Assembly: GCA_000333855.2 (NCBI GenBank)
Contig: CM007316.1
Span: 930,757 to 994,756, forward strand
Direction of reading: 5' to 3'
DNA from: Endotrypanum monterogeii
Taxonomy: Eukaryota; Euglenozoa; Kinetoplastea; Trypanosomatida; Trypanosomatidae
Length of the DNA: 64,000 nt
Shown here one piece after another: positions 51,384 through 60,160 of the stretch (within the stretch, counting starts at the first letter, position 1; each line of letters opens with the position of its first letter). The translations under genes were made by a program, and so were the position numbers. The notes beneath the pieces are model-generated. The model had not been told where the DNA came from. It did no database searches and saw only the letters and a list, made by a program, of their open reading frames with translations.

Positions 51384-52936
51384 CCTATGACTCAGAATCG
51401 AGAAGTAACGAGGAGATACAAGAAAGAAGAGTGAAGGAAGAGGGAGGAAGGGGAGGCAAAAAGATTACTGGGTTATTCTTGAAGGAGGAAAAATAAAAAT
51501 AAAAATAAAAATAAAAAACAAGAGGAGAGATAAGAGGCAGGAAAGATGATGCGTGCGTCTCTTACGCACTCTAGTATGCCTCTATAACTAGGGATGGCTC
51601 TTTTTTTTTTTTGCGTGTGTGCGTGTCTGTGTGTTGTTTTGTCGTTGTTTTCCCTGGGGAGAGATGGACTCGCGTTTCGAGACCTATTTGAAATTGTGTT
51701 GAAGGAATATCCCTCCTTTGTTATCGAATCTTGGTTTTTGAACCCAGTGTGTTGATGTATTTGATTTGTTTCGGAAAAAAAGAAAGAAAAAAAGAAATGT
51801 GGTGGAGGCAAGGGGGAAAAAAAAAGAGGAGTAGGGGAGCAGGAGATTGCGAGAGGTATGAATAGGGTCGGTCGATCAACGAGCAAGAAGAATTGCTGGG
51901 GAGGGGGGAACGAATGCAAAAGTGCGGAAGACAACTAAAAGAAAAATACTTTGCAAGGAGCTTTGCCGCATGAAACAAGAATACCCCCTACACCCTCGAC
52001 AGCTGACATCCCAGAACCTCAGCCTCAGAACGACGGCTTTTGCGCACGTCTTGCAGCACCAGGCCATGCACAAAAGCATTCGGGCGTCATTGCTTATAAT
52101 ACCTGCAAATACCCCAAATACTTTTTACTTGTGTCGTCTCCTGCGCTGCCGCTAAGCCGAAGGAAAGAAAAGGGAGGGGCCTAGTGCACGCGTTCCCAGG
52201 TTTTTCCAGGTCCCAACAAACCCCACCCCAGCCTCACCCCAATGAATAGGTCAAGGGGGAGGGGGTGCAAAGACTTTGCATAAAACACCAAAAAACTGCC
52301 CTCATATTGATGATGATCGGCAGTTGCGGTGATGGTCTCTTCCCTACTTTTTTTTTTTCCAGCACTCATGGGATAAACCCTCGCCTGGCACTTCAGTCAT
52401 AATTTATGTGTGTGTGTGTGTGTATACGTGTTTGTTTGTGGGTATGTATGTATCGGTGTGACTATCCCCACCCCTAACCCGTGCTAAACCCTTGACCGTC
52501 AGATCCAAGGGTCCTCCCTCGCTCTACGAAGCCGATCCTCGTGCCCAGAAGTGCATGGTATATAAATATATTTGGCCACCTCTCCAGTGGAAGCGGTAGT
52601 AAACAGAGTGAGAAGAGGCCGCAAAGACTCACGAAGCGAAAACAGAAACAAGCAAAAAAAAAAAAAGAGAAGAGACGACGCGAAAGGCTGCCGTATTCTT
52701 TTTTTTTTTCCTCTCTCGGTTTCTCTGGTGTCCCAGCGCAGACGTTTAGCCGAGAAGAGCACGAGACTCGGACCAGCGCCCTTCGCAGCATGACACAGGC
52801 TTTGGTGTAAGAAGAGCGCTTAGCAAGAAATAGGAATAAAAAAGGAGAAGTCATTCCCATACTCCCTCCCTCCCTCGACAGTGATGAGGGGAAAAAAGTG
52901 AAACACTAAACACTCGCGGATGTAGATACTGCTTCG
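51384..52936. other. Intergenic spacer
   Basis: No supported gene. Beside the PRP6 splice acceptor it holds an AAAATA repeat at 51488-51520, T or A runs at 51600-51612, 52349-52359, 52655-52666 and 52699-52709, and a GT run at 52409-52423. Confidence 0.6.
51391..51463 (-). promoter_or_regulatory. Trans-splice acceptor of PRP6
   Basis: On the minus strand about 65 nt that are nearly all C and T end in CTGAG and CATAG, within ten nucleotides of the ATG at 51381-51383. It is the strongest pyrimidine tract before any gene in the window. Confidence 0.7.
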
Positions 52937-53425
52937 CTAACGGGGTCGCACCTCCTCGAGGTAATCGTCGTCGTACATCCCACGACGCTGTTCCAGCGTC
53001 GCCCCCATACGATCTACACGGGCGTCGAGGAGTGACTGCAAATGTAATCCCTGCCACCCCACGTAGATGATCATGACCGCGTACATCCAGTAAAACCAGC
53101 GGAAGTCAATCTTCTGCAGTGGACCCTTCGACTGTGCGTACTTGATAAGACTTTCCCTCAGAACATTTGTGTCCACGTCCTTGAAGTCCTCGGGGTTGAT
53201 CTTTCCCTTATGAATGCGAGACTGGCGAATATACCGCCGCATAGCACCGTAGTTACTGTGCGAGTACATGAAAAAACGCGGAAGATCAATTATGAGGTAA
53301 GCCGCATCCCGTAGCGCACATTGCAGCTTGTTCTCCGAGGGGGCCCAATCCATGAACGTACGGACGTCATGTCGCAGCGTGCGCGTCGCTGAAAACACAA
53401 AAGAGAAAGGTGGAGCGCCGGACAT
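52937..53425 (-). CDS. Conserved-looking 162-aa single-pass membrane protein
   Basis: Predicted 162-aa protein starting at ATG 53423-53425. The open frame extends 57 codons upstream, but a good splice acceptor at 53440 makes this ATG the first in the mRNA. Residues 1-108 are soluble-looking, with helices rich in Arg and aromatic residues (AAYLIIDLPRFFMYSHSN, MRRYIRQSRIHKGK). A single hydrophobic helix follows at about 109-126 (RWFYWMYAVMIIYVGW), and then a charged tail with an acidic end (YDDDYLEEVRPR). The organisation fits an accessory subunit of a mitochondrial inner-membrane complex, but I do not recognise the family. The reading frame is very convincing by composition. Confidence 0.75.
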   Translation of the reverse strand: MSGAPPFSFVFSATRTLRHDVRTFMDWAPSENKLQCALRDAAYLIIDLPRFFMYSHSNYGAMRRYIRQSRIHKGKINPEDFKDVDTNVLRESLIKYAQSKGPLQKIDFRWFYWMYAVMIIYVGWQGLHLQSLLDARVDRMGATLEQRRGMYDDDYLEEVRPR

Positions 53426-54533
53426 GAGTATGTGATTCGCTCCGTGCAAGCAAGGGAGGGCACTAAGAATTATATGCGTGAGGTAGGATGCGTGAGGGTG
53501 TTGCAAAACTGAACTGACCCTCAACCTCTCTGTCACCCCACGCGCGCCCACTAAGTAGCCAAGAAGATATCTTCCCCACCACAGCGCCGCACACAATATG
53601 CAGTACCCTGGTTATGAACCCATTTCCCCGAAACCAACAGTTTATTCGTGTGTGTGTGTGTGTGTGTGTGTGTTTGGGGGGGAGAGAGAGATGGAAATAT
53701 TTCGAGACAAACAAAGATGAGGTAAAAAGATTAAGAAGAGAAAGTAGAGAGCCAGAACGAAGTGCATGGGGCTGGCCCATGAGGGAGAAACGTGTGTAAT
53801 AAAAAAAATAATAATAAGAGACAACGACACGTAAAAGGTTTTCGGATCGAACTGAATGCGCTGAGGTGCACACCCGGTTGATCGCTGCATTCCCTTTAGC
53901 TCCTACTGTCGTATCCGGCCGCTTCGACTGTAAAATAAAACAAGCAATGGAGACGCCAAATATTTTTTTTTTGTCCCTCCAGTATGGCCAAAGCTGAATT
54001 TCGATTGGCAGTGAGCCAATAAGTGGAGGCAGGATGGGAGAGAATGCAGTGCAAGTAGCATGAGTGTGTGCAGACTTGTATGGCTACATTCATGAAGTGT
54101 AAGCATTCTTCAAAAGTGTCGACGCACACAATAACTCCACCCCACTTGGTGCACCCATCTCTCCCGCAACGATTCAACGTGATGAAGCAGTGGCGAGACG
54201 ACCTGGTCGAGCCATAATGATGAGCTAGATATGGCAACAGGGACCTCGGTTACCATTGAATACCTGGATTCCTTTTTTCCCCTTCCTTTCCTCCCTTTTC
54301 TCTTCTCTCGCACACCGTGAGGAGAACGACAGGGTCGCACCCCACGCACACCGACAGGCATCAAGGACACCTTGAGAAAGGAACATGATGGTTCTGAAGA
54401 ATTGTTTTCAATAAATTGATGCGTGTAAAGGGGGTGTAGGTGGAGAGGAGGGGGAAAAAATCCCGAGAGTTGTCGATGAACAAATCTATGTAGGCGGCAA
54501 AGAGCGGGAAGGCGCACACTTGCCCCATGCACC
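53426..54533. other. Intergenic spacer
   Basis: No supported gene. It contains the splice acceptor of the 162-aa gene at 53440-53462, a GT run at 53650-53673 and a T9 run near 53963. Short frames on both strands are low complexity. Confidence 0.6.
53440..53462 (-). promoter_or_regulatory. Trans-splice acceptor of the 162-aa membrane protein gene
   Basis: On the minus strand TGCCCTCCCTTGCTTGC is followed by ACGGAG, leaving about 14 nt to the ATG at 53423-53425. This decides the start codon. Confidence 0.6.
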
Positions 54534-55331
54534 CTAGGCAATAGCATAGACTGAAGTCGCGATGACATCACCTTGGCAGCCAGTCACCCCTAGATATGGC
54601 TGCAACAAGCACGCGAACAGCCGTGCATCCGTAACGATTTCCCCGACGCGCTCTCCCACTTTATCACACAAAGCCTTCACATCGGCAGGAATGCCGTGGC
54701 TGTTGCCATTTGACGATACAGGCTGCGAATTGCTGCTCAAGGCGTCAGCATTGTGAGTATCTCGGGGCATGGCACACACCGCGACGGCACCGTCAATCTG
54801 AATCACCTTGGGAGAAAGCGCCCAGACCGCTGTCTGGATGTGCTGGCGTGATGGCACCAAGTCTAGCAAACGCCCAAAGACAGCATCGCGCACGATCACC
54901 TTCGATAACTCCCGCTTGTCCATCGTTGACAAGAATGGAATTGTGATATCCTTAGGTGAAGGGGGTGCCTGCGCCATGGGTGAGGAGGAGAGTCGAGGAA
55001 ACGAAGCTGTCGAGGTGACACGGTCGCCGCGTTGTGGAGACGTCATGGGATCAGGACTACCCGATGCACCGGCATTTCGGTGACAAGAACTGTTGCTGGG
55101 AACCGTGAGGTTGCCGTGTCCTCTTCGTGCACAGTGAGCGAAGAAGCTCGGCTGAGGATGCTGCAACAAGCCGGAGTTCTGCGCAATGAGACAGCACCTG
55201 TGGTGTCGCAGCTGATAGAGAAGGCTAAAGCGGATGACTGGGACCCCTGCTGCAGTAGCGCCAAACGTGTGCCGGCTGTCTTCTAAATCGGTACGGCCTG
55301 CGAAGCTGTGAGGAAAAGTTGTATCCGCCAT
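54534..55331 (-). CDS. Hypothetical 265-aa protein
   Basis: Predicted protein of unknown function. The open frame reaches 55469 at a GTG; the first ATG after the pyrimidine tract at 55428-55460 is at 55329-55331 and gives 265 aa. Residues 1-95 are rich in His, Cys and Ser and look poorly constrained, so Met96 (codon 55044-55046, giving 170 aa) may be the real start. The credible domain is the last 120 residues, with helices DKRELSKVIVRDAVFGRLLD and ALCDKVGERVGEIVTDARL around hydrophobic strands (IQIDGAVAVC, DVIATSVYAIA), a mixed alpha/beta fold. A Ser/Asn-rich loop splits it. I recognise no family motif. Confidence 0.6.
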   Translation of the reverse strand: MADTTFPHSFAGRTDLEDSRHTFGATAAGVPVIRFSLLYQLRHHRCCLIAQNSGLLQHPQPSFFAHCARRGHGNLTVPSNSSCHRNAGASGSPDPMTSPQRGDRVTSTASFPRLSSSPMAQAPPSPKDITIPFLSTMDKRELSKVIVRDAVFGRLLDLVPSRQHIQTAVWALSPKVIQIDGAVAVCAMPRDTHNADALSSNSQPVSSNGNSHGIPADVKALCDKVGERVGEIVTDARLFACLLQPYLGVTGCQGDVIATSVYAIA

Positions 55332-55998
55332 GGAGCGAATACACAACCACACAGCGGAAAATATTTCAGCAGTGGTCTGCGACGAGGCCGCCGGTGGCAG
55401 CGACACCCTCAACCAGACAGGGACGTGTGGAATATAAGGGGGAAATGGAGGGGAGGTAGTGCTGTACACAGCCGATGCACTTCAATTAATGCAGGAGCAC
55501 CCTGTTCAACTCCCTTGTGGAAGAAAAAAAAAGAAGAAGTGTGCAGAAGAATCTGAGTGACTCACAACGTCGTCCTCTTGATTTTTTTTTTTCTGGACTG
55601 GCTCCAAGACCGAGTAAGGCTTGTTCGAGTGCAGAGTATGGAAAGTCCTTCAATGCGCCAACCTCGCGCCTCAGCTGCTCGACACACAAGAAATGCAGAG
55701 AAAGAGAGGATGGGCGGAGGAGGAGGGAGGGAGGGAGGGAAGCAGAGTGGAAAGGGGGTGAAACGAGAAATGAATTCGTATACCGCTTTGGTGTACAAGA
55801 GGGAAAATAAAGCCGAAAGTAATCGGCAGCGTTGCGTGCGTGCCCGAGTTGGAGCTCTGACATTTCGTACAGCCCCGACGCCGCTTCCTATCGCACCAGG
55901 CCACCATATCCGCCAACACCGCGGAAGGTTAAGCAGCCATAGACGTCCTACCTACTCTGCAACCGTCATAGATACGGATGTGGTTCATCCAGAGCAGA

Positions 55999-56038
<40 letters not shown>

Positions 56039-56124
56039 AAGGCAGCAAAGATGGACGATAAGGACCGAGGTCAACGCGTCATAATCCTGTTTCGCTGTAA
56101 GTAAGAATGCAGGCTCACACACAA

Positions 56125-56162
<38 letters not shown>

Positions 56163-56275
56163 GCGCGCGCGTGTACCTATCCTTTGAATAAATGATTCAA
56201 TGAAGAGAACCGTTCTATTCACTTCGAGGCTAAAATCGATTCGAGAGATGGAAAGCATTGCGATGTGACCTCTGC
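55332..56275. other. Intergenic spacer
   Basis: No supported gene. A TA run lies at 56002-56029, a CA run at 56132-56158 and a GGGA tract near 55725-55740. The pyrimidine tract for the 265-aa gene is at 55428-55460 on the minus strand. Confidence 0.6.
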
Positions 56276-58255
56276 TTAGGAGGAATCGCAGCTGCGGGCG
56301 CACTGCCACAGTAAGGCCTCCATGTCCAACACTGGCACAGATGACCTCCAGGTAGCTGAGTTTTCGCACGCAGCAGCAGGGGTGACCAGAGAAGAAGTGC
56401 CAATGGGCAGTGTAACTTGCCGTGTTGAGAGGTCAGTCCCACGCACGCACTCCAAAACCACCGTGCCGCCAGCCACAGACATCTTCACGTGTGCGGTCGG
56501 TGCCAGAGGAACAAAGAGTTGTGGTAAGGAAACATGAAAACTAATCAGCGTCCCAGGCCGCACATCCGCATCAATGTACCTGCCAAGTGTACTGCCTGTG
56601 AAGAAACACTGTTGGAGCGTTTGAAGCTGCGTGGCGAAGGTGTCCATCACAACAGCACAAAGCAAGCGGTTCGCCGCCTGGAGCCCACCGCTCAGACCAT
56701 CCTGGGCAAACGCCTGTTGGAGAAATCTATACAAGGCCTCGCTGTCACGAGGAACAATGCGCACAACAGACATGGATGCGGATGCATGGAATGGTGACGA
56801 AGGGGTGTCGCTCGCGGCCTGAGGATTTCGCTGAGGTGCCAAAGTGTCTAGAGGGAATTGAGGAGACGCGAGTGGCGGAACGCTTACACCATGCGCATAC
56901 GGCACTGCCACCGCTGTCTGCCCCGATATGAGCGACGCGCCGGCGCTGGTGGTGAAGAGGTTCCAGTGGAGTGAGAGGAGCGTCCATTGTCGGCGCCGTA
57001 CGTCATAGGTGAGATCCAATAGAAGTCCATGCTGCACGCAAACACGTACGACTCCGTTCTCACAACTGAGGAAGTCTGCGTAAACCACGTCAGCGAGGAA
57101 GGCATCCTTCTGGGACTCGGGGAAGCCATGTAACACCTCCCTCAAGACAGATCGGTGTTCAGCAATGTCGCCAGCCACCCACGGCAACCCGCGCAGCAAG
57201 TGTGCCTTGGTGTGTACACACCAAGCTCGCTTCAGCATGATACGTTCCGCCTCCAAGTTGAGTTCAGCAAAGTCTTGGATACTGGGAGAAACATACAGTG
57301 GCGCGCACACTGCGTTAACACGCGGCAGCAGTGCAGAGCGAGCAGTGTAGACGGCGAAACGACGCCTACGCTGTTGCGCAGATAGAGCACTCCAACAGTT
57401 TAGCTGCTCTGAGGCAACAGTTTTCAACTCGGATGAGGATGCGCCAGACTCGCCCGCCTCGTCGCGCAGCCGCTTGCCGGTGGAAGCAGAGCAGCCTGCA
57501 CTTTGACGACGACGAAACAGAATGTTTACATTGCGACTGAAAGCGCTCAAGGCGCCTTCCGCGAGAGATACGGGACTCATGAGCAACTGAATGCTCGCCG
57601 ACGCACGCGTCTCCGAGGTCAAAGCGATCGTATCTCGTGAATTACGTTCGCCACTGTGAAGCTTCATGCGTTGTGTCGAAGTGGCTGTCCCTTCGAAACG
57701 CTGTATCATGCCATCAAAGCGGCGCAGGGCCAGCATGAGGACGGAATTTTGACGTACCACCATACAGCTCACGCGGTAGGCATCACCCTCCCAGTCATTG
57801 GGCTCAGGAAAACACTCTGATGCAACACCAGGATCCCCCATACCCCCCTGAGGATTATCCACACCTCCCGAAAACTGAGTCAAGAGACGCTTGACGCGCT
57901 GTAAGCGCTCCAGTAGCTGGCGCACCTCCGCTGTGTCGAGCTCACTCAAAGGCGCAGCCTCGTCCTCTGCATCGGAGGCACGGCGTGCGGCATTTTGAGA
58001 GTGTGTTGCTACCTTATCATAGCCCGCAGCCTCGCTACCATCTGTGTCCTCTACCATTAGACCGCTCCTCGCTTTTCCACCCCACTTCGCCTCAGCAGAA
58101 GTGTCGCTGAGTCGGAGATCCTCGCGTAACTGCACCACGTAATCCATCAGCAGACGCGCCACCGCAGCCACAATCGCCCTCACACCAGCGCCATCAGCGG
58201 TTCCACGCCGCGGCCGGACAGTCGCCTGCCCTACGGACTCGCCATGTGAAGCCAT
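56276..58255 (-). CDS. Possible Mediator subunit MED14-like protein
   Basis: Predicted 659-aa protein. A region at about 285-435 resembles the MED14 repeat domain: a helical part with ARSALLPRVNAVCAPLYVSP, then a strand-rich end in which an NG (ENGVVRVCVQHGLLLDLTYD) precedes WTLLSLHWNLF, the same order as the conserved NGRVxFxV...LT...W segment of MED14. Residues 30-180 contain two helices (AIVAAVARLLMDYVVQLRED, VRQLLERLQRVKRLLTQF). The C-terminal quarter is beta-rich (LISFHVSLPQLFVPL, VKMSVAGGTVVLECV). MED14 is the Mediator backbone linking head and tail; trypanosomes have a divergent Mediator-like complex. This is pattern matching by eye, so a different helical protein is possible. A clean acceptor at 58276 leaves 20 nt to the ATG. 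Confidence 0.72.
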   Translation of the reverse strand: MASHGESVGQATVRPRRGTADGAGVRAIVAAVARLLMDYVVQLREDLRLSDTSAEAKWGGKARSGLMVEDTDGSEAAGYDKVATHSQNAARRASDAEDEAAPLSELDTAEVRQLLERLQRVKRLLTQFSGGVDNPQGGMGDPGVASECFPEPNDWEGDAYRVSCMVVRQNSVLMLALRRFDGMIQRFEGTATSTQRMKLHSGERNSRDTIALTSETRASASIQLLMSPVSLAEGALSAFSRNVNILFRRRQSAGCSASTGKRLRDEAGESGASSSELKTVASEQLNCWSALSAQQRRRRFAVYTARSALLPRVNAVCAPLYVSPSIQDFAELNLEAERIMLKRAWCVHTKAHLLRGLPWVAGDIAEHRSVLREVLHGFPESQKDAFLADVVYADFLSCENGVVRVCVQHGLLLDLTYDVRRRQWTLLSLHWNLFTTSAGASLISGQTAVAVPYAHGVSVPPLASPQFPLDTLAPQRNPQAASDTPSSPFHASASMSVVRIVPRDSEALYRFLQQAFAQDGLSGGLQAANRLLCAVVMDTFATQLQTLQQCFFTGSTLGRYIDADVRPGTLISFHVSLPQLFVPLAPTAHVKMSVAGGTVVLECVRGTDLSTRQVTLPIGTSSLVTPAAACENSATWRSSVPVLDMEALLWQCARSCDSS

Positions 58256-58275
58256 GCGAGTCGGTGGAGTTAAAA

Positions 58276-58297
58276 CTTTGAAGGGAAAAAATGGAAG
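58276..58297 (-). promoter_or_regulatory. Trans-splice acceptor of the MED14-like gene
   Basis: On the minus strand CTTCCATTTTTTCCCTTC is followed by AAAG, 20 nt before the ATG at 58253-58255. Confidence 0.65.
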
Positions 58298-59633
58298 ACT
58301 TGACCCAAATGCTCACCTGATACGCAAACGCGAATTACCATCACTACTCCCTCCCAGAACGCGCACAACCCCTTTCGTCGCACACGTCTGAGGCTCCTGG
58401 GAACAGCACCGAATACCGCACTCGCAGATAGATAATGTATATATACATAGAACATGAGGAAGACAGAGATCGACAGAAAGTAGTAGGAAGAAAAGGGGAT
58501 GGGGATGGGGGGGGGTATACAAGGCATGCGCAACGCGCTGAGGTCGCACATCCTCTCAGGGAAAATTGAAAGCCATAGAGAGCTACAGAGAGAGGTCTTT
58601 TGAGCAGACGCCGCGATAGGGACAATAGGAAAGGGAGAGTGTGGCGGTGAGCTCCCAATTCTCCCTTGGGCGGGACCAGTGGTCTCGCTGTCGATGGTTT
58701 GTGTATGTGTCTTTCGATGTGTGGTTATCTAGTATGTGAGTAGTATTCGCCGAGAGGGAAAACCAGCGCACATCTCCCTCTTTTTTTCCTCAAGTAGAGC
58801 TGCCACTTCCCACCCGTGCACCGGGTACTGGAACGAAAGGAGCAAAGGAAATGGAAAAACGACGGACCGGGGTGACGATCGGCTACTGAAGCATAAGCAG
58901 TTGCTGCCCCTTACATCTCTCTCCCCCTTCGCCCTCTTCCAAATTCCGGGCTCCTTTGTATATATATATGTATGTATTTTATACCATGCGCTGGATCATG
59001 AAAACGGATTCTGGGTACGCGTGTATGTTTTTTCCCCTTGGTATCCCTCACCCCCGTTCTCACTGTGTGTGCGTGTGCGCGTGTCCTTTGGTGGTGGGCG
59101 TACTGCAAGACAGAGAAGCGGCAATGATGAAGGTGTTGTCTCTCTCCACCATCGCCCCCCCCCCTTCCATACCATGAAGTATAAGCCAGGCAGCCAGGCT
59201 ACAGAATGCCGGAAAGCTGAGATGAGAAAAGAGGGCGGCAGAGGGAGGCCGAATAAAGACTGAAGGTAGAGGCATCAACGTCACGGAAAAAAAAAACGAC
59301 GGAGACGACCGATAACTATCACACACACACACACACACACAGACATACAGACATACACATGCATCGAACGTACACACATGTAGCGAACACTGTATACAAA
59401 ACGAGAAAAGTAGAAGAAGGGGTGAACTCGGGAATCGAGGCCGCGAAATCGTAATGAAAAGGAAAAAAAAAGCAACGAAGAATTCCTGTTCCGAGGGGAA
59501 GCGAGGGAGATGTGGAAGTAAAAAATTAGCGCACACACGACCACGCACTTGCGCATCTCTGATGATACATAAAACCACCAGGCCAATAGTAAACCTGTAA
59601 GGCTGAGCACGATGAGAACAAAATAAGCAGGAA

Positions 59634-59740
59634 ATATATGTTATATATATGTTATATATATGTTATATATATGTTATATATATATGTTATATATATATAT
59701 ATATATATATGTTATATATATATATGTTTTATATATATAA
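59634..59740. repeat. Compound (TA)n / TGTTATATA repeat
   Basis: About 107 bp of TA units broken at regular intervals by GTT, giving repeated words of 9-13 bp (ATATATGTT). The regular spacing suggests expansion of a higher-order unit rather than simple dinucleotide slippage. Confidence 0.9.
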
Positions 59741-60160
59741 AAGGGAGTGTGAATGCAGGCGGAAGGGGAAGAGGGGGAAAAAAAGGGGGTGAAACGAAAT
59801 GCAAAATATAAGAAAAAAAAGCAACAGATGAATAGACAAAAGAAAAGAGAGAGCAGCGACGGCACACACGCCTCTACAGTTCTTCTTCACCATCTCCCCC
59901 TGTAGAAGTCATACGCTTCCAAACGTATGCACCCGCAAGTGTGCGACATTGGATTCCCCAGATGTCATGTTTCGCGAAGGAGCGAGTGGTCTCAGTAATG
60001 ATGCGATCACCGCCCCTGCAATTCTTCGAGATAGGCCCCACCCACCTACCCACCTACCCATCCCGAGCGGAAGATGCTGAGAAGTTTTCTTCTGAACAAG
60101 GGCCGGCGTCCCTCAAAAGAAGGTGAAGCAGGTGTGCGTTAGAAGGGGGGAGGGGGTAGA

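Larger units (their letters stand above)
58256..60160. other. Intergenic spacer
   Basis: No supported gene. It holds the acceptor of the MED14-like gene (58276-58297), a TA run near 58959-58975, a CA run at 59320-59341 and a 107-bp compound TA/TGTTA repeat at 59634-59740. Confidence 0.6.
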
